Source: Bacillota bacterium
GTDB lineage: Bacteria; Bacillota; Clostridia; Christensenellales; SZUA-584
NCBI GenBank assembly: GCA_023410595.1
Contig: JAEYPO010000038.1
Coordinates: 33,476-97,475 of the forward strand
DNA: 64,000 bases
Direction of reading: 5' to 3'
The notes under the pieces were generated by a model, which saw nothing but the letters and a program-made list of their open reading frames with translations, made no database searches and was not told the origin of the DNA. The translations under genes were made by a program, and so were the position numbers. Shown piece after piece: positions 25,115 through 32,362 of the stretch (position 1 is the stretch's first letter; the number at the start of each line of letters is the position of its first letter).

Positions 25115-25990
25115 ATGAACGATTATGTTATAGCAACAGATTCGGATACAGAGATACCCTATACGTTTGCCGACGAGCACAATATACCGGTTTTCTTGAT
25201 GCCCTACACGGTTAACGGCGAAGAGAAATTGTTTGATCTTGGCAGGAATACGGATTTTGTCGGGTTTTATGAAGGCCTGAAGAACGGTGACGACGCCATC
25301 ACGTCCACGCGCCCGCCTGCTGATATCGAAGATTTCTTCCGGGATATAATTAAAGACGGCAAAGAGCTGCTGTACCTCTCTTTTTCTTCCGCGCTTTCGG
25401 GACATTACGAGCTTACGCTGATGGCAAAGAACAACGTTGAGGAGGACTACCCGAACGCAAGGATAGAGGTAGTGGACACCCGCAGGATATCCATGGGAGC
25501 AGGCATACTTGTTATGCGGGCGCAGGCGCTCAAAGAGCAGGGAAAAACACTCGACGAGATAAAAGACTGGGTTGTTGGCAACAAGGACAAGGCGCATGCG
25601 TGGTTTTCGGTTGACGACTTAAACTATCTCAAAAAGGGTGGAAGGCTTTCGAGCACGGCGGCCGCGCTGGGTACCATACTTGATGTTAAACCAATCCTCA
25701 CCATCAACAGAGAAGGAAAACTGATAGTTGTAGATAAAATGAAGGGCACAAAGAAAGTGCTGAAGTATTTCCTGAACGTCATACAGGAAAACGTCGAAAA
25801 CCCGGAAGAGCAGACGGCATACGTGCTTCATGCAAACGACATGGAAAACGCCGTAAAGCTGAGAGAGCTCGTAAAGGAGAACGTACCTTTTAAGGAAGTT
25901 ATAATTCAGGACGTCGGTCCTGTTATAGGGTGCCACGCGGGGCCGGGGACGCTCGCAGTAATATTCATGGGTAAAGAGCAGCTAATTTAA
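25115..25990 (+). CDS. DegV family fatty-acid-binding protein
   Basis: 291 residues with the DegV signature: ATDSDTEIPYTFADEHNIPV at the N-terminus, TSTRPP, LYLSFSSALSGHYELT, VVDTRRISMGAG, FSVDDLNYLKKGGRLS, and the C-terminal GPVIGCHAGPGTLAVIF. These proteins (FakB type) carry fatty acids for phosphorylation by FakA, but no fakA is near. GTAGGAGG lies before the ATG. Monocistronic, with a terminator behind it. Confidence 0.93.
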   Translation: MNDYVIATDSDTEIPYTFADEHNIPVFLMPYTVNGEEKLFDLGRNTDFVGFYEGLKNGDDAITSTRPPADIEDFFRDIIKDGKELLYLSFSSALSGHYELTLMAKNNVEEDYPNARIEVVDTRRISMGAGILVMRAQALKEQGKTLDEIKDWVVGNKDKAHAWFSVDDLNYLKKGGRLSSTAAALGTILDVKPILTINREGKLIVVDKMKGTKKVLKYFLNVIQENVENPEEQTAYVLHANDMENAVKLRELVKENVPFKEVIIQDVGPVIGCHAGPGTLAVIFMGKEQLI

Positions 25991-26006
25991 ATATTATTAT
26001 CATACA

Positions 26007-26026
26007 GCCGGGCAACCGGCTTTTTT
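26007..26026 (+). terminator. Intrinsic terminator after degV
   Basis: GCCGG-GCAA-CCGGC hairpin followed by six T residues. Confidence 0.9.
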
Positions 26027-26034
26027 ATTTGACA

Positions 26035-26065
26035 TTGCGCCGTTTTACTTTGCAGGTGCTATAAT
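26035..26065 (+). promoter_or_regulatory. Extended -10 promoter of the sirtuin gene
   Basis: TGCTATAAT (26057-26065) is an extended -10 box. TTGCGC at 26035-26040 is a poor -35 at 19 bases. A perfect TTGACA at 26029-26034 is too far away for standard spacing. Confidence 0.55.
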
Positions 26066-26082
26066 ATACTCGGGTGATAAGT

Positions 26083-26799
26083 ATGAGCGAAAACAGATTG
26101 CAGAAATTAATAAAAGGGAGCGGCAATATCGTATTTTTCGGAGGCGCGGGAGTGTCTACCGAGAGCGGGATACCCGACTTTCGCAGCGCGGACGGGCTTT
26201 ACAAACAGAAGTACAAATATCCGCCCGAGAAGATATTGAGCCACAGTTTTTTTGAAACGCACACCGACGAATTCTATGAGTACTACCGGGACAAGATACT
26301 TTACCTAGACGCAAAGCCGGGCAGGGCTCATGCAAAGCTCGCCGAGCTTGAGAAGGCGGGAAAGCTGAAAGCCGTCATAACGCAGAACATAGACGGGCTG
26401 CACCAGAAAGCGGGCAGTCAAAGCGTGCTCGAACTGCACGGCTCGGTGTACCGCAACTATTGCCAAAGGTGCGGACGGCATTACGATGTTGAATATATAC
26501 AACGCGGCTCCGGCGTTCCGAAATGCGAATGCGGCGGAGTTATAAGGCCGGACGTCGTGCTTTATGAAGAGGGCCTCGACCAATCGGTGCTTGAGGCGGC
26601 TATAGGCTATATATATAACGCCGATATGCTGATAGTCGGGGGGACGTCGCTGGCCGTGTTTCCCGCGGCGGGGCTCATAGAATATTACGGCGGAGATAAG
26701 CTTGTGCTTATCAACAAAACGCCTACGCCGTATGACGGAAGAGCCGACCTTGTGATTAACGGCAGCATAGGCGACGTGCTGGGAACGGTAACACTTTAA
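26083..26799 (+). CDS. NAD-dependent protein deacetylase, sirtuin (CobB/Sir2)
   Basis: 238 residues from the ATG at 26083; an in-frame GTG at 26074 overlaps the ribosome binding site. Markers are GGAGVSTESGIPDFRSADGLY, the catalytic-histidine region TQNIDGLHQKAGS followed by ELHGS, and a zinc ribbon CQRC-x15-CEC. The C-terminal NAD segments VGGTSLAV and LINKTPTPYDGRADLVI are also present. It removes acyl groups from lysines using NAD. Full length and intact. It stands alone between a terminator and a convergent truncated gene. Confidence 0.93.
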   Translation: MSENRLQKLIKGSGNIVFFGGAGVSTESGIPDFRSADGLYKQKYKYPPEKILSHSFFETHTDEFYEYYRDKILYLDAKPGRAHAKLAELEKAGKLKAVITQNIDGLHQKAGSQSVLELHGSVYRNYCQRCGRHYDVEYIQRGSGVPKCECGGVIRPDVVLYEEGLDQSVLEAAIGYIYNADMLIVGGTSLAVFPAAGLIEYYGGDKLVLINKTPTPYDGRADLVINGSIGDVLGTVTL

Positions 26800-26851
26800 T
26801 TAATATAATACCCCTAAACAATAAAGCCCTTATGTACGGTATTGCGGATTA

Positions 26852-27517
26852 TCAAACGGCCTTTGCTTCGTCGATGCGGATTATCGAGTTGACGGCTATA
26901 TCGAATACCGCCCTTACAGCCTGCGGTTCTATGTTTTCGATAGTATCGTTAAGCGTGTGATAAACGTGCCCCTGGTCGAACAGGGAAGCGGACATGGCGA
27001 TTATGGACGTTGCCGCGATGCCCGCCCTGGCAAACGGCGCGGCGTCCGTGCCCGAACCCAGCGGAAGTGTCACTTTCTTCGGCGTATATCCTAGAGCGGC
27101 GGCCGCGTCGAGGCATATGTCCGCAAGAGGCTTTGAAAGCTTAGTGAACCCTTGCCTGTCGCGCAGCATGACCGCAAGCTCGCTTTGCTTGTATATGCTG
27201 TCGCAGAGAAAGAAATGAATATATCCATACGCGAAGGCAATGGCGCATAGTACGGCTGCTACGAAGCAGAATACGCCGCCGAGGGTAAGCAGCGGCAAAG
27301 ACAGTATATACGCGGCGCCCATGACTCTTGCTATATTGAACTGCGATCCGGGATGCATGATAAAACGCTCTTTGCGCACATGGCAGAATTGCTCCATGTA
27401 TTCCGATAAATCATCCGCCGCGCTTATAGCGTTCTGCGAACAAAGGCTCCACAATATTCCACCGGCATCAATAATTGATAATATTATATTATATTTAACA
27501 TTTATTAATAGTATCAT
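26852..27517 (-). pseudogene. 5'-truncated M28-type metallopeptidase remnant
   Basis: 221 codons. The C-terminal part reads LPLGSGTDAAPFARAGIAATSII followed by GHVYHTLNDTIENIEP, the last metal-ligand half of M28 aminopeptidases (Asp and His). It is preceded by two membrane segments (about residues 63-105). The first half of the catalytic domain, with the HxD ligand and catalytic Glu, is missing. Upstream lie AT-rich sequence and the promoter of yjdF on the other strand. No ribosome binding site precedes the first ATG. A truncated, probably inactive gene is the best reading. A membrane-embedded variant lacking the first motif is the alternative. Confidence 0.6.
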
Positions 27518-27560
27518 CTTAAAGTAATTCCGTGTATGCAGCGTGCACCGGAGAAATATT

Positions 27561-27587
27561 TTGACCGCGCGTGTTTTATGCTATAAT
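27561..27587 (+). promoter_or_regulatory. Promoter of the yjdF riboswitch transcript
   Basis: TTGACC at 27561-27566 and the extended -10 TGCTATAAT ending at 27587. Transcription would begin at about 27594, directly at the 5' strand of the aptamer closing helix. Confidence 0.75.
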
Positions 27588-27593
27588 ATCAAT

Positions 27594-27747
27594 ATCGGAG
27601 AGGTAAAAACACAGTGCGGTAGGTAGTCCGCACACGCTCTGCCGCCTTAAAACACAAGGCTTTACAAGGCGGTTTAGCGCCAGTAACCTTCCGCTTTTTG
27701 CGGCTGTCCAATCTCTTCTGTTTCACGTACGTGAAATGGAGGAGCTT
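27594..27747 (+). promoter_or_regulatory. yjdF (azaaromatic-sensing) riboswitch with translational expression platform
   Basis: The leader upstream of yjdF has the elements I recall for the yjdF motif: hairpin GTGCGG-TAGGTAGT-CCGCAC, CCGCCTT...AAGGCGG, GCGCCAGTAACC and GGCTGTCC. The closing helix is GGAGAG (27597-27602) with CTCTTC (27713-27718). The same CTCTTC can instead pair with GAGGAG (27739-27744), the ribosome binding site, through a hairpin that continues into the perfect palindrome at 27721-27736 with a GTAC loop. The two pairings exclude each other. Aptamer formation therefore frees the site: a predicted ON switch acting on translation. Confidence 0.85.
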
Positions 27748-28173
27748 ATGTATAAATCGGAAGTAACTTTAAGCGTATTCTACAACGGGCAGTTTTTTAC
27801 GGCGCTTTTTGAAAGGAATGACGAGACGGGCTATTCCGTTTGCCAAAGATATTTTGCGGCCCGCCCTTCGGATAATGAAATTCTTTGGTTTATTCTTGAC
27901 GGTTATTATTTGCTTCGTTTCAGTTTGCCCTCTGTTGAGGATAATAGTGATATATTAAAGCTTGTAAAGAACCCAAAAAAGCGGCAGCGCGAAGCTGCAA
28001 ACGCGAATAAAAACGTCGGCGCCTCTACAAAAGCACAAAAAGCGCTTAAGCTGCAGCACGAAGAGCATAAGGATGCTTTAAGAACAAAACACAGCAGCGA
28101 TAAAAGGTACGCGGCGGATGAAAAATACGAATTGCGGGTAATTAAACGCAAACAAAAGCACAGAGGCAAATAG
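27748..28173 (+). CDS. yjdF: YjdF family protein
   Basis: 141 residues. The N-terminal domain SVFYNGQFFTALFERNDETGYSV and RYFAARPSDNEILWFILDGYYLLRFS match the YjdF family. The lysine/arginine-rich C-terminal tail STKAQKALKLQHEEHKDA...KRKQKHRGK is also characteristic. Biochemical function is unsettled; the family is typically under a riboswitch that responds to azaaromatic compounds, suggesting a detoxification or sensing role. The ATG at 27748 is chosen because GGAGGAG at 27738-27744 serves it. An ATG at 27736 lies inside the regulatory hairpin. Confidence 0.88.
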   Translation: MYKSEVTLSVFYNGQFFTALFERNDETGYSVCQRYFAARPSDNEILWFILDGYYLLRFSLPSVEDNSDILKLVKNPKKRQREAANANKNVGASTKAQKALKLQHEEHKDALRTKHSSDKRYAADEKYELRVIKRKQKHRGK

Positions 28174-28232
28174 AATAAAGGGCTAAAAGACAGAACATAT
28201 CATACGACGCCAAACAATATCGGGAGGTATAC

Positions 28233-29222
28233 ATGAAAAAGCTGGCAGCGGCAGCCATGATAATTATTACCGCGCTTATAATATGCGCCTGCGGGGAGGC
28301 GCCCGTTGGGGCGCAGGCCACGGCAAGCGCGTCTGCTTCGGCTTCCGCTGCTGACGACAGCGCGGCAAAGGCAGATATAGGCTTCAGCCTTGCAGACAGA
28401 GGAGCGTTCAGCGACAAGCTGATAGAGGATATAGAAAGCGAATGCGCTTCTCTTAAATTAATGGCGAGCGTTGCCGAAGCCGCGAGCGTCGAGCAGCAGC
28501 GGGAGGACATAAGCGAGATGCTCAACGCGAAACCTTCCGTGATAGTAGTTGATCCTGTGGACGTCGATTCACTGGAAACGGAGCTTGCGGAATGCGACAC
28601 TCACAATGTGCAGGTAATAAACGCCGTCAATCCTGTGAACGGAAACGTAAGCATGCTGATATCCCCAAACTATACTACGATAGGCGAAAAAGCGGGACAG
28701 TGCGCGCTTGAAGCGCTCGCGTCCGGCGGGGGATGCATGCTGCTTGGCACGGAATACGACAGCTTCACGATGCAGCTTATGACGGACGGGTTCAATTCAA
28801 AGATCGGGGGAAACAGCAGCATATCAGTCGTGTCCGAGCAGTTCTGCGGCACGGACGAGGAAGAGGCATACGAAACCGTAAAATCCGAGCTTACAAAAGA
28901 TATAGCGTTCATATTCGCACAAGGCCCGGAGCTGGGAAGGGGCGCGATACGCGCGGCGCAGGAATCGGGCAAAGATGTTAAAATAGCGGTGTTCGGCGGG
29001 GATATGGATATAATCGGCGCCGTGTCGTCCGGCGAGGCCTATGCCGCCATATTCTGCGGGCCGGGCGCGCTCGCGCGCGAGGCGGTATCGCAGGCGAGCC
29101 AGTTTTTAGCCTCCGAGTCATACGTTCCTCCCCAGTATTCGGAGATACCGGTAGCCGTCGTTAAGCAGGCCGACGCGCCTTCTTATTACGCTGAAGGCGA
29201 AATATACGCGGAAGCGAATTAA
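28233..29222 (+). CDS. Sugar-type (periplasmic-binding family 4) substrate-binding lipoprotein, orphan
   Basis: 329 residues. The lipoprotein signal peptide ends ALIICACGEAP, with the modified cysteine at about 20, followed by an Ala/Ser linker. A ribose-binding-like fold follows: LNAKPSVIVVDPVDVDSLETELAECDTHNVQVINAVNPV and the hinge region GEKAGQCALEAL. The C-lobe shows KDIAFIFAQGPELGRGAIRAAQESGKDVKIAVFGGD. It would bind a sugar or autoinducer-like ligand outside the membrane. No permease or ATPase gene is linked, so it either uses a distant transporter or works as a sensor. GGGAGG precedes the ATG. Confidence 0.85.
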   Translation: MKKLAAAAMIIITALIICACGEAPVGAQATASASASASAADDSAAKADIGFSLADRGAFSDKLIEDIESECASLKLMASVAEAASVEQQREDISEMLNAKPSVIVVDPVDVDSLETELAECDTHNVQVINAVNPVNGNVSMLISPNYTTIGEKAGQCALEALASGGGCMLLGTEYDSFTMQLMTDGFNSKIGGNSSISVVSEQFCGTDEEEAYETVKSELTKDIAFIFAQGPELGRGAIRAAQESGKDVKIAVFGGDMDIIGAVSSGEAYAAIFCGPGALAREAVSQASQFLASESYVPPQYSEIPVAVVKQADAPSYYAEGEIYAEAN

Positions 29223-29242
29223 CCTTATGTTGACGCACATTC

Positions 29243-29303
29243 AACCGGCTTTAAGCCGGTTCAGCCCGATGACAAACCGCCTAATTACACGTTTGTCATC
29301 GGG
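29243..29303. repeat. Paired palindromes after the binding-protein gene
   Basis: AACCGGCTTTAAGCCGGTT (29243-29261) is a perfect dyad. It is followed by CCCGATGACAAAC (29265-29277) and GTTTGTCATCGGG (29291-29303), a perfect 13-bp stem with a 13-base loop. The GATGACAAAC/GTTTGTCAT core recurs at 15497-15518. This opens a gene-free stretch (29223-29655) made mostly of hairpins; they may also act as terminators. Confidence 0.75.
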
Positions 29304-29372
29304 TCTTGCTCAGCCTGTACCTCCGGTACGGGCGGCTAGGCTCTTCTGTGAGAATTTTATGAATTAACGTTC

Positions 29373-29409
29373 GCCCTTCACTGGCAGAGTCCAGATGAAG
29401 GGCATTTTA
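29373..29409 (+). terminator. Long hairpin, possible terminator
   Basis: GCCCTTCA (29373-29380) pairs with TGAAGGGC (29396-29403), and CTGG with CCAG inside, followed by ATTTTAA. The T run is short. Confidence 0.5.
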
Positions 29410-29475
29410 ATATTCGGGTTTTAGTTTTATTTTTCCTGTTCGTTTTTCAGATAGAAACCTTGTTAACAAGCTGTA

Positions 29476-29497
29476 CCGGCTTTAAGCCGGATTTTTT
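29476..29497 (+). terminator. Palindromic terminator-like hairpin
   Basis: CCGGC-TTTAA-GCCGG followed by ATTTTTT. It shares its core with the dyad at 29243-29261, so one may derive from the other. Confidence 0.7.
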
Positions 29498-29655
29498 GTT
29501 TATTCCCTCTGGCGGTTATTCATTCCGAACGGCAGAACGCAATAAACATATAATGATTATGAAAAACAAAGCGCAAAAAGCGCATGCTTATAAAGCAAAG
29601 CTGCAGTGCTTAAGTTAATGTCCGGTGAATATATTTATATACGGGTGGTGATAGT

Positions 29656-30261
29656 ATGCTGAAAAGAAAGAGCAGCTTTAAAAAACTTCTTGTTACGAAT
29701 CTGGCGCTTGCCGCGATAATCGCTTTTGTGTATCTGTCGGCGTTCTCCGCATATCCCGCGCTGTTTATGCGCGGGCCTGTGATGAAGGGGAATACTAATG
29801 GAGACAACGTAGCGCTGCAGATCGCCGCCGATGAGAACAGCGACATTGCTTTGTACATGGACGCTTTGGACAGTTTGGGCGTAAAGGCTACGTTTTTCTT
29901 TTCAGAGCAGCAGTATTCGCAAAACAGCGGTATTTTAAGGCAGGTGCTTAGCAGGGGAAACGGTATCGGCTATTACCCGTGCAAGGAAAGCGGGCAAAGA
30001 CTTATGCTGTATATAGGCGGGGGGTATAATATACCTGTGATGAGTTACTTAAGCGGCAGCCAGGTGCTGCAGGTTTGTCCGTCTATCGACGTTGAAAAGC
30101 TGCAGAGCAAAGACGACTGGCAGCAGGTTTTCAGCGAGAGCCTGCTGGGCGACATGTTTATATACACAAACGCCGACAACAATTTGGCGGATTTCGAAAA
30201 AGTAGTACAAATTGTGCTGAATAAAGGTTATACTATCCTAAAGATGGATGAAATGCTGTAG
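29656..30261 (+). CDS. YlxY-like degenerate polysaccharide deacetylase (NodB fold)
   Basis: 201 residues: an N-terminal membrane helix (about 11-31), then NVALQIAADENSDIALYMDALDSLGVKATFFFSEQQ. This aligns with the NodB start (VALTFDDGP...LGVKATFF), but the metal-binding Asp-Asp and the later His motif are absent. It is probably a pseudoenzyme. Its place directly before the M16 protease and the dipicolinate genes matches ylxY in Bacillus, whose product is also a deacetylase-like protein of unclear role. The stop overlaps the ribosome binding site of the next gene. Confidence 0.75.
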   Translation: MLKRKSSFKKLLVTNLALAAIIAFVYLSAFSAYPALFMRGPVMKGNTNGDNVALQIAADENSDIALYMDALDSLGVKATFFFSEQQYSQNSGILRQVLSRGNGIGYYPCKESGQRLMLYIGGGYNIPVMSYLSGSQVLQVCPSIDVEKLQSKDDWQQVFSESLLGDMFIYTNADNNLADFEKVVQIVLNKGYTILKMDEML

Positions 30262-30277
30262 AGGAGACATACAACGG

Positions 30278-31549
30278 ATGATAAAAACGCTGGACAACGG
30301 CATAAGGATAATCGCAGAGAAGATGGATTACAATTCGGTGGCGGTAGGCATATGGGTAAAGACGGGGTCCACATGCGAGACGCCCGAAGAAAACGGCATA
30401 TCGCATTTGATAGAGCACATGCTGTTTAAAGGAACAGAAAAGCGCACCGCCAAGCAGATCGCGGTCGATATGGACATGATAGGCGGACAACTCAACGCTT
30501 TTACGTCCAAGGAATGCACTTGCTATCATGCCCGGGTAACGCCCGATAAGCTTGAGGTGGCCGTGGACGTGCTCACCGATTTATTTCAGAACTCGACGCT
30601 GGACTCAGGCGAGCTCGAGAAAGAAAAGGGCGTGGTGATAGAAGAGATAGCCATGGTCAACGACAACGTCGAAGAACTTGCGCACGAAAAGATATCCGAG
30701 CTGTTCTTTACGGGCAGCACGCTGTCCCAGCCCATACTGGGGCCGGCGGAGAATATACAGCGGTTCAAACGCGACGATCTCGCGGATTATATACAAAGGC
30801 ACTATTACCCGGCAAACATCGTCATATCCGTAGCTGGGAACTTCGACGAGCGGCAGATGACGGACATATTGCAGCAGTACATAGGCGGATACCGCCGCGG
30901 CGCGAAACAGGAAAAGAGCCGGTGCGACGAGCCGTTTGTGCCGACCGTGCGTTCGCTGTTCGTAGAAAAAGACGCCGAGCAGACGCATCTTTGCCTGGGA
31001 TTCCCCGGCTGCACGTTTGCGGACGACGAACGGTTTTCGCTCGCGGTGTTAAACAACACGCTGGGCGGCGGCATGAGCTCGCGGCTGTTCCAGTCTATAC
31101 GCGAGGAGAAGGGGCTTGCATATTCCGTATACTCGTATCCCTCCACCTACAGCTTTGGGGGTATGTTCTCGCTTTACGCGGGCACAACGGCCGTAAACGC
31201 GGATAACGTCGTTGCGCTGATGAAGCAGGAGATGGACAAGTTAAAGTCGGAGCGCATAAGCGCGGAAGATTTCAAAATGGGCAAGGATCAGCTTAGGGGC
31301 AACTATGTGCTTTCAATGGAGGGCACGAACGCGAAGATGAGCGCGCTCGGCAAATCGCTGCTGCTGCTTGATGAGGAATACGACGAAAAAGAGACGCTGG
31401 GTAAAATTGAGGCAATAACCATTGACAGCGTAAACGCGCTTATAGATAAGATACTCGACTATTCAAAGATGTCGGCCGTGTTCGCGGGCAAGATAGAAAA
31501 GAGAAGCGAGATAGAAGAATTGCTGGAGGGGTTTAATGGACAAGCTTGA
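30278..31549 (+). CDS. M16-family zinc protease (MlpA/YmxG-like)
   Basis: 424 residues from the ATG at 30278, with GAGGAG at 30261-30266. The inverted zinc motif is HLIEHMLFKG (HxxEH), with the distal glutamate in LEKEKGVVIEEIAM. The second M16 half has NNTLGGGMSSRLFQSIREEKGLAYSVYS. Length and motifs fit the single-chain processing-peptidase-like enzymes such as B. subtilis MlpA. The gene order ylxY-mlpA-dpaAB-tepA is the conserved sporulation block. The 3' end overlaps the dUTPase gene by 14 bases. Confidence 0.93.
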   Translation: MIKTLDNGIRIIAEKMDYNSVAVGIWVKTGSTCETPEENGISHLIEHMLFKGTEKRTAKQIAVDMDMIGGQLNAFTSKECTCYHARVTPDKLEVAVDVLTDLFQNSTLDSGELEKEKGVVIEEIAMVNDNVEELAHEKISELFFTGSTLSQPILGPAENIQRFKRDDLADYIQRHYYPANIVISVAGNFDERQMTDILQQYIGGYRRGAKQEKSRCDEPFVPTVRSLFVEKDAEQTHLCLGFPGCTFADDERFSLAVLNNTLGGGMSSRLFQSIREEKGLAYSVYSYPSTYSFGGMFSLYAGTTAVNADNVVALMKQEMDKLKSERISAEDFKMGKDQLRGNYVLSMEGTNAKMSALGKSLLLLDEEYDEKETLGKIEAITIDSVNALIDKILDYSKMSAVFAGKIEKRSEIEELLEGFNGQA

Positions 31550-31904
31550 GAATATCTTCAGGCATCAGAACATGTTTGATACCGAACTCGCCGAAAGGCG
31601 GGGCCTTGGCGGCATATCCATGGAGCAGTGGATACAGAAGGAGACGCTTGCCATGCTCTCCGAGCTTGCGGAGCTCATAGACGAGGTCAACTTCAAATGG
31701 TGGAAGAATGAAAAACCGGTGGACGCAGACAAGGTTAAGGAAGAACTCGTGGACATACTGCATTTCTTTGTGAGCATGTGCCTTAAGGCAGGCATGGACG
31801 CTGACGAGCTGCATGAGAGGTATCTCTCCAAGAACAGCGAGAACTTTGCGAGGCAGCACGGTAAATCGCTTAAAGAAGGGTATGAGGTAAATGAAGGGGC
31901 GTAA
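31536..31904 (+). CDS. Dimeric dUTPase / MazG-like nucleotide pyrophosphohydrolase
   Basis: 122 residues, all-helical. LSELAELIDEVNFKWWKN and VKEELVDILHFFVSMCLKAGM are the acidic Mg2+-binding helices of dimeric dUTPases. The terminal YLSKNSENFARQHG is also typical. It would hydrolyse dUTP to dUMP and PPi, protecting DNA from uracil. It occupies the position where Bacillus has ymxH, overlaps the protease gene, and is followed by a terminator. With the dCMP deaminase at 20.2 kb it covers both routes to dUMP. Confidence 0.82.
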   Translation: MDKLENIFRHQNMFDTELAERRGLGGISMEQWIQKETLAMLSELAELIDEVNFKWWKNEKPVDADKVKEELVDILHFFVSMCLKAGMDADELHERYLSKNSENFARQHGKSLKEGYEVNEGA

Positions 31905-31919
31905 ATCTCAATAAAAACG

Positions 31920-31944
31920 GAGGCTCGCAATGAGCCTCTTTTTT
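31920..31944 (+). terminator. Intrinsic terminator after the dUTPase gene
   Basis: GAGGCTC (31920-31926) pairs with GAGCCTC (31932-31938), followed by six T residues. It separates the protease-dUTPase unit from dpaAB. Confidence 0.93.
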
Positions 31945-32143
31945 GATATAAGGCGTCCATAAAAAGCCAGAGGTCTTTTTCAATGTGGTAATCGCAGAAG
32001 AAGAACCGTTTAACAATAATACCATACAGATACAGCTTTCCAGTATTACTTTTTAAAATAACTGTCGCGTTTTGAGCGCGTAACGACATCATTTCCATTC
32101 ACCCCTGATATTACATACGCATACTATATCGTGAAACATGTTT

Positions 32144-32345
32144 ATAACGGGGTCCCCTCGTCGCATTTGCGACGGCCCAAGCCGTGAGGCTTGCCGGTGT
32201 AGATAACGGGGTCCCCTCGTCGCTTTGGCGACGGCCCAAGTCGTGAGGCTTGCCGGTGTAGATGACGGGGTTCCCATAAAGCCAAAAGCTTTATGGGGTG
32301 TAAATACGGGGTCCCCAGCAAGTCGTGAGGCTTTATGGGGTGTGA
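32144..32345. repeat. Tandem copies of a dispersed 59-bp repeat
   Basis: Two near-identical 59-bp units start at 32144 and 32203 (ATAACGGGGTCCCCTCGTCGC...). Two shorter derivatives start at 32262 and 32304. Each full unit holds the dyad CGTCGC-N4-GCGACG, whose stem is conserved while the loop differs. Related sequence occurs at 43813-43850 (inverted) and 45833-45925. Open frames crossing it encode PHKA(S/F)-type low-complexity peptides and are not called as genes. The repeat ends just before the dpaA ribosome binding site. The remainder of 31945-32143 is AT-rich without visible features. Confidence 0.85.
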
Positions 32346-32362
32346 ATTTGGGGGCAGCTTTC

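Noticed and set aside
29223..29655. CRISPR array or tRNA genes in the hairpin-rich gap
   Set aside because: The repeats are unevenly spaced palindromes without spacers of constant length, and no cloverleaf can be drawn.
31565..32098. Minus-strand open frame of 177 codons
   Set aside because: Its larger part is the antisense shadow of the dUTPase gene (Ser/Leu-rich), and the rest crosses a strong terminator.
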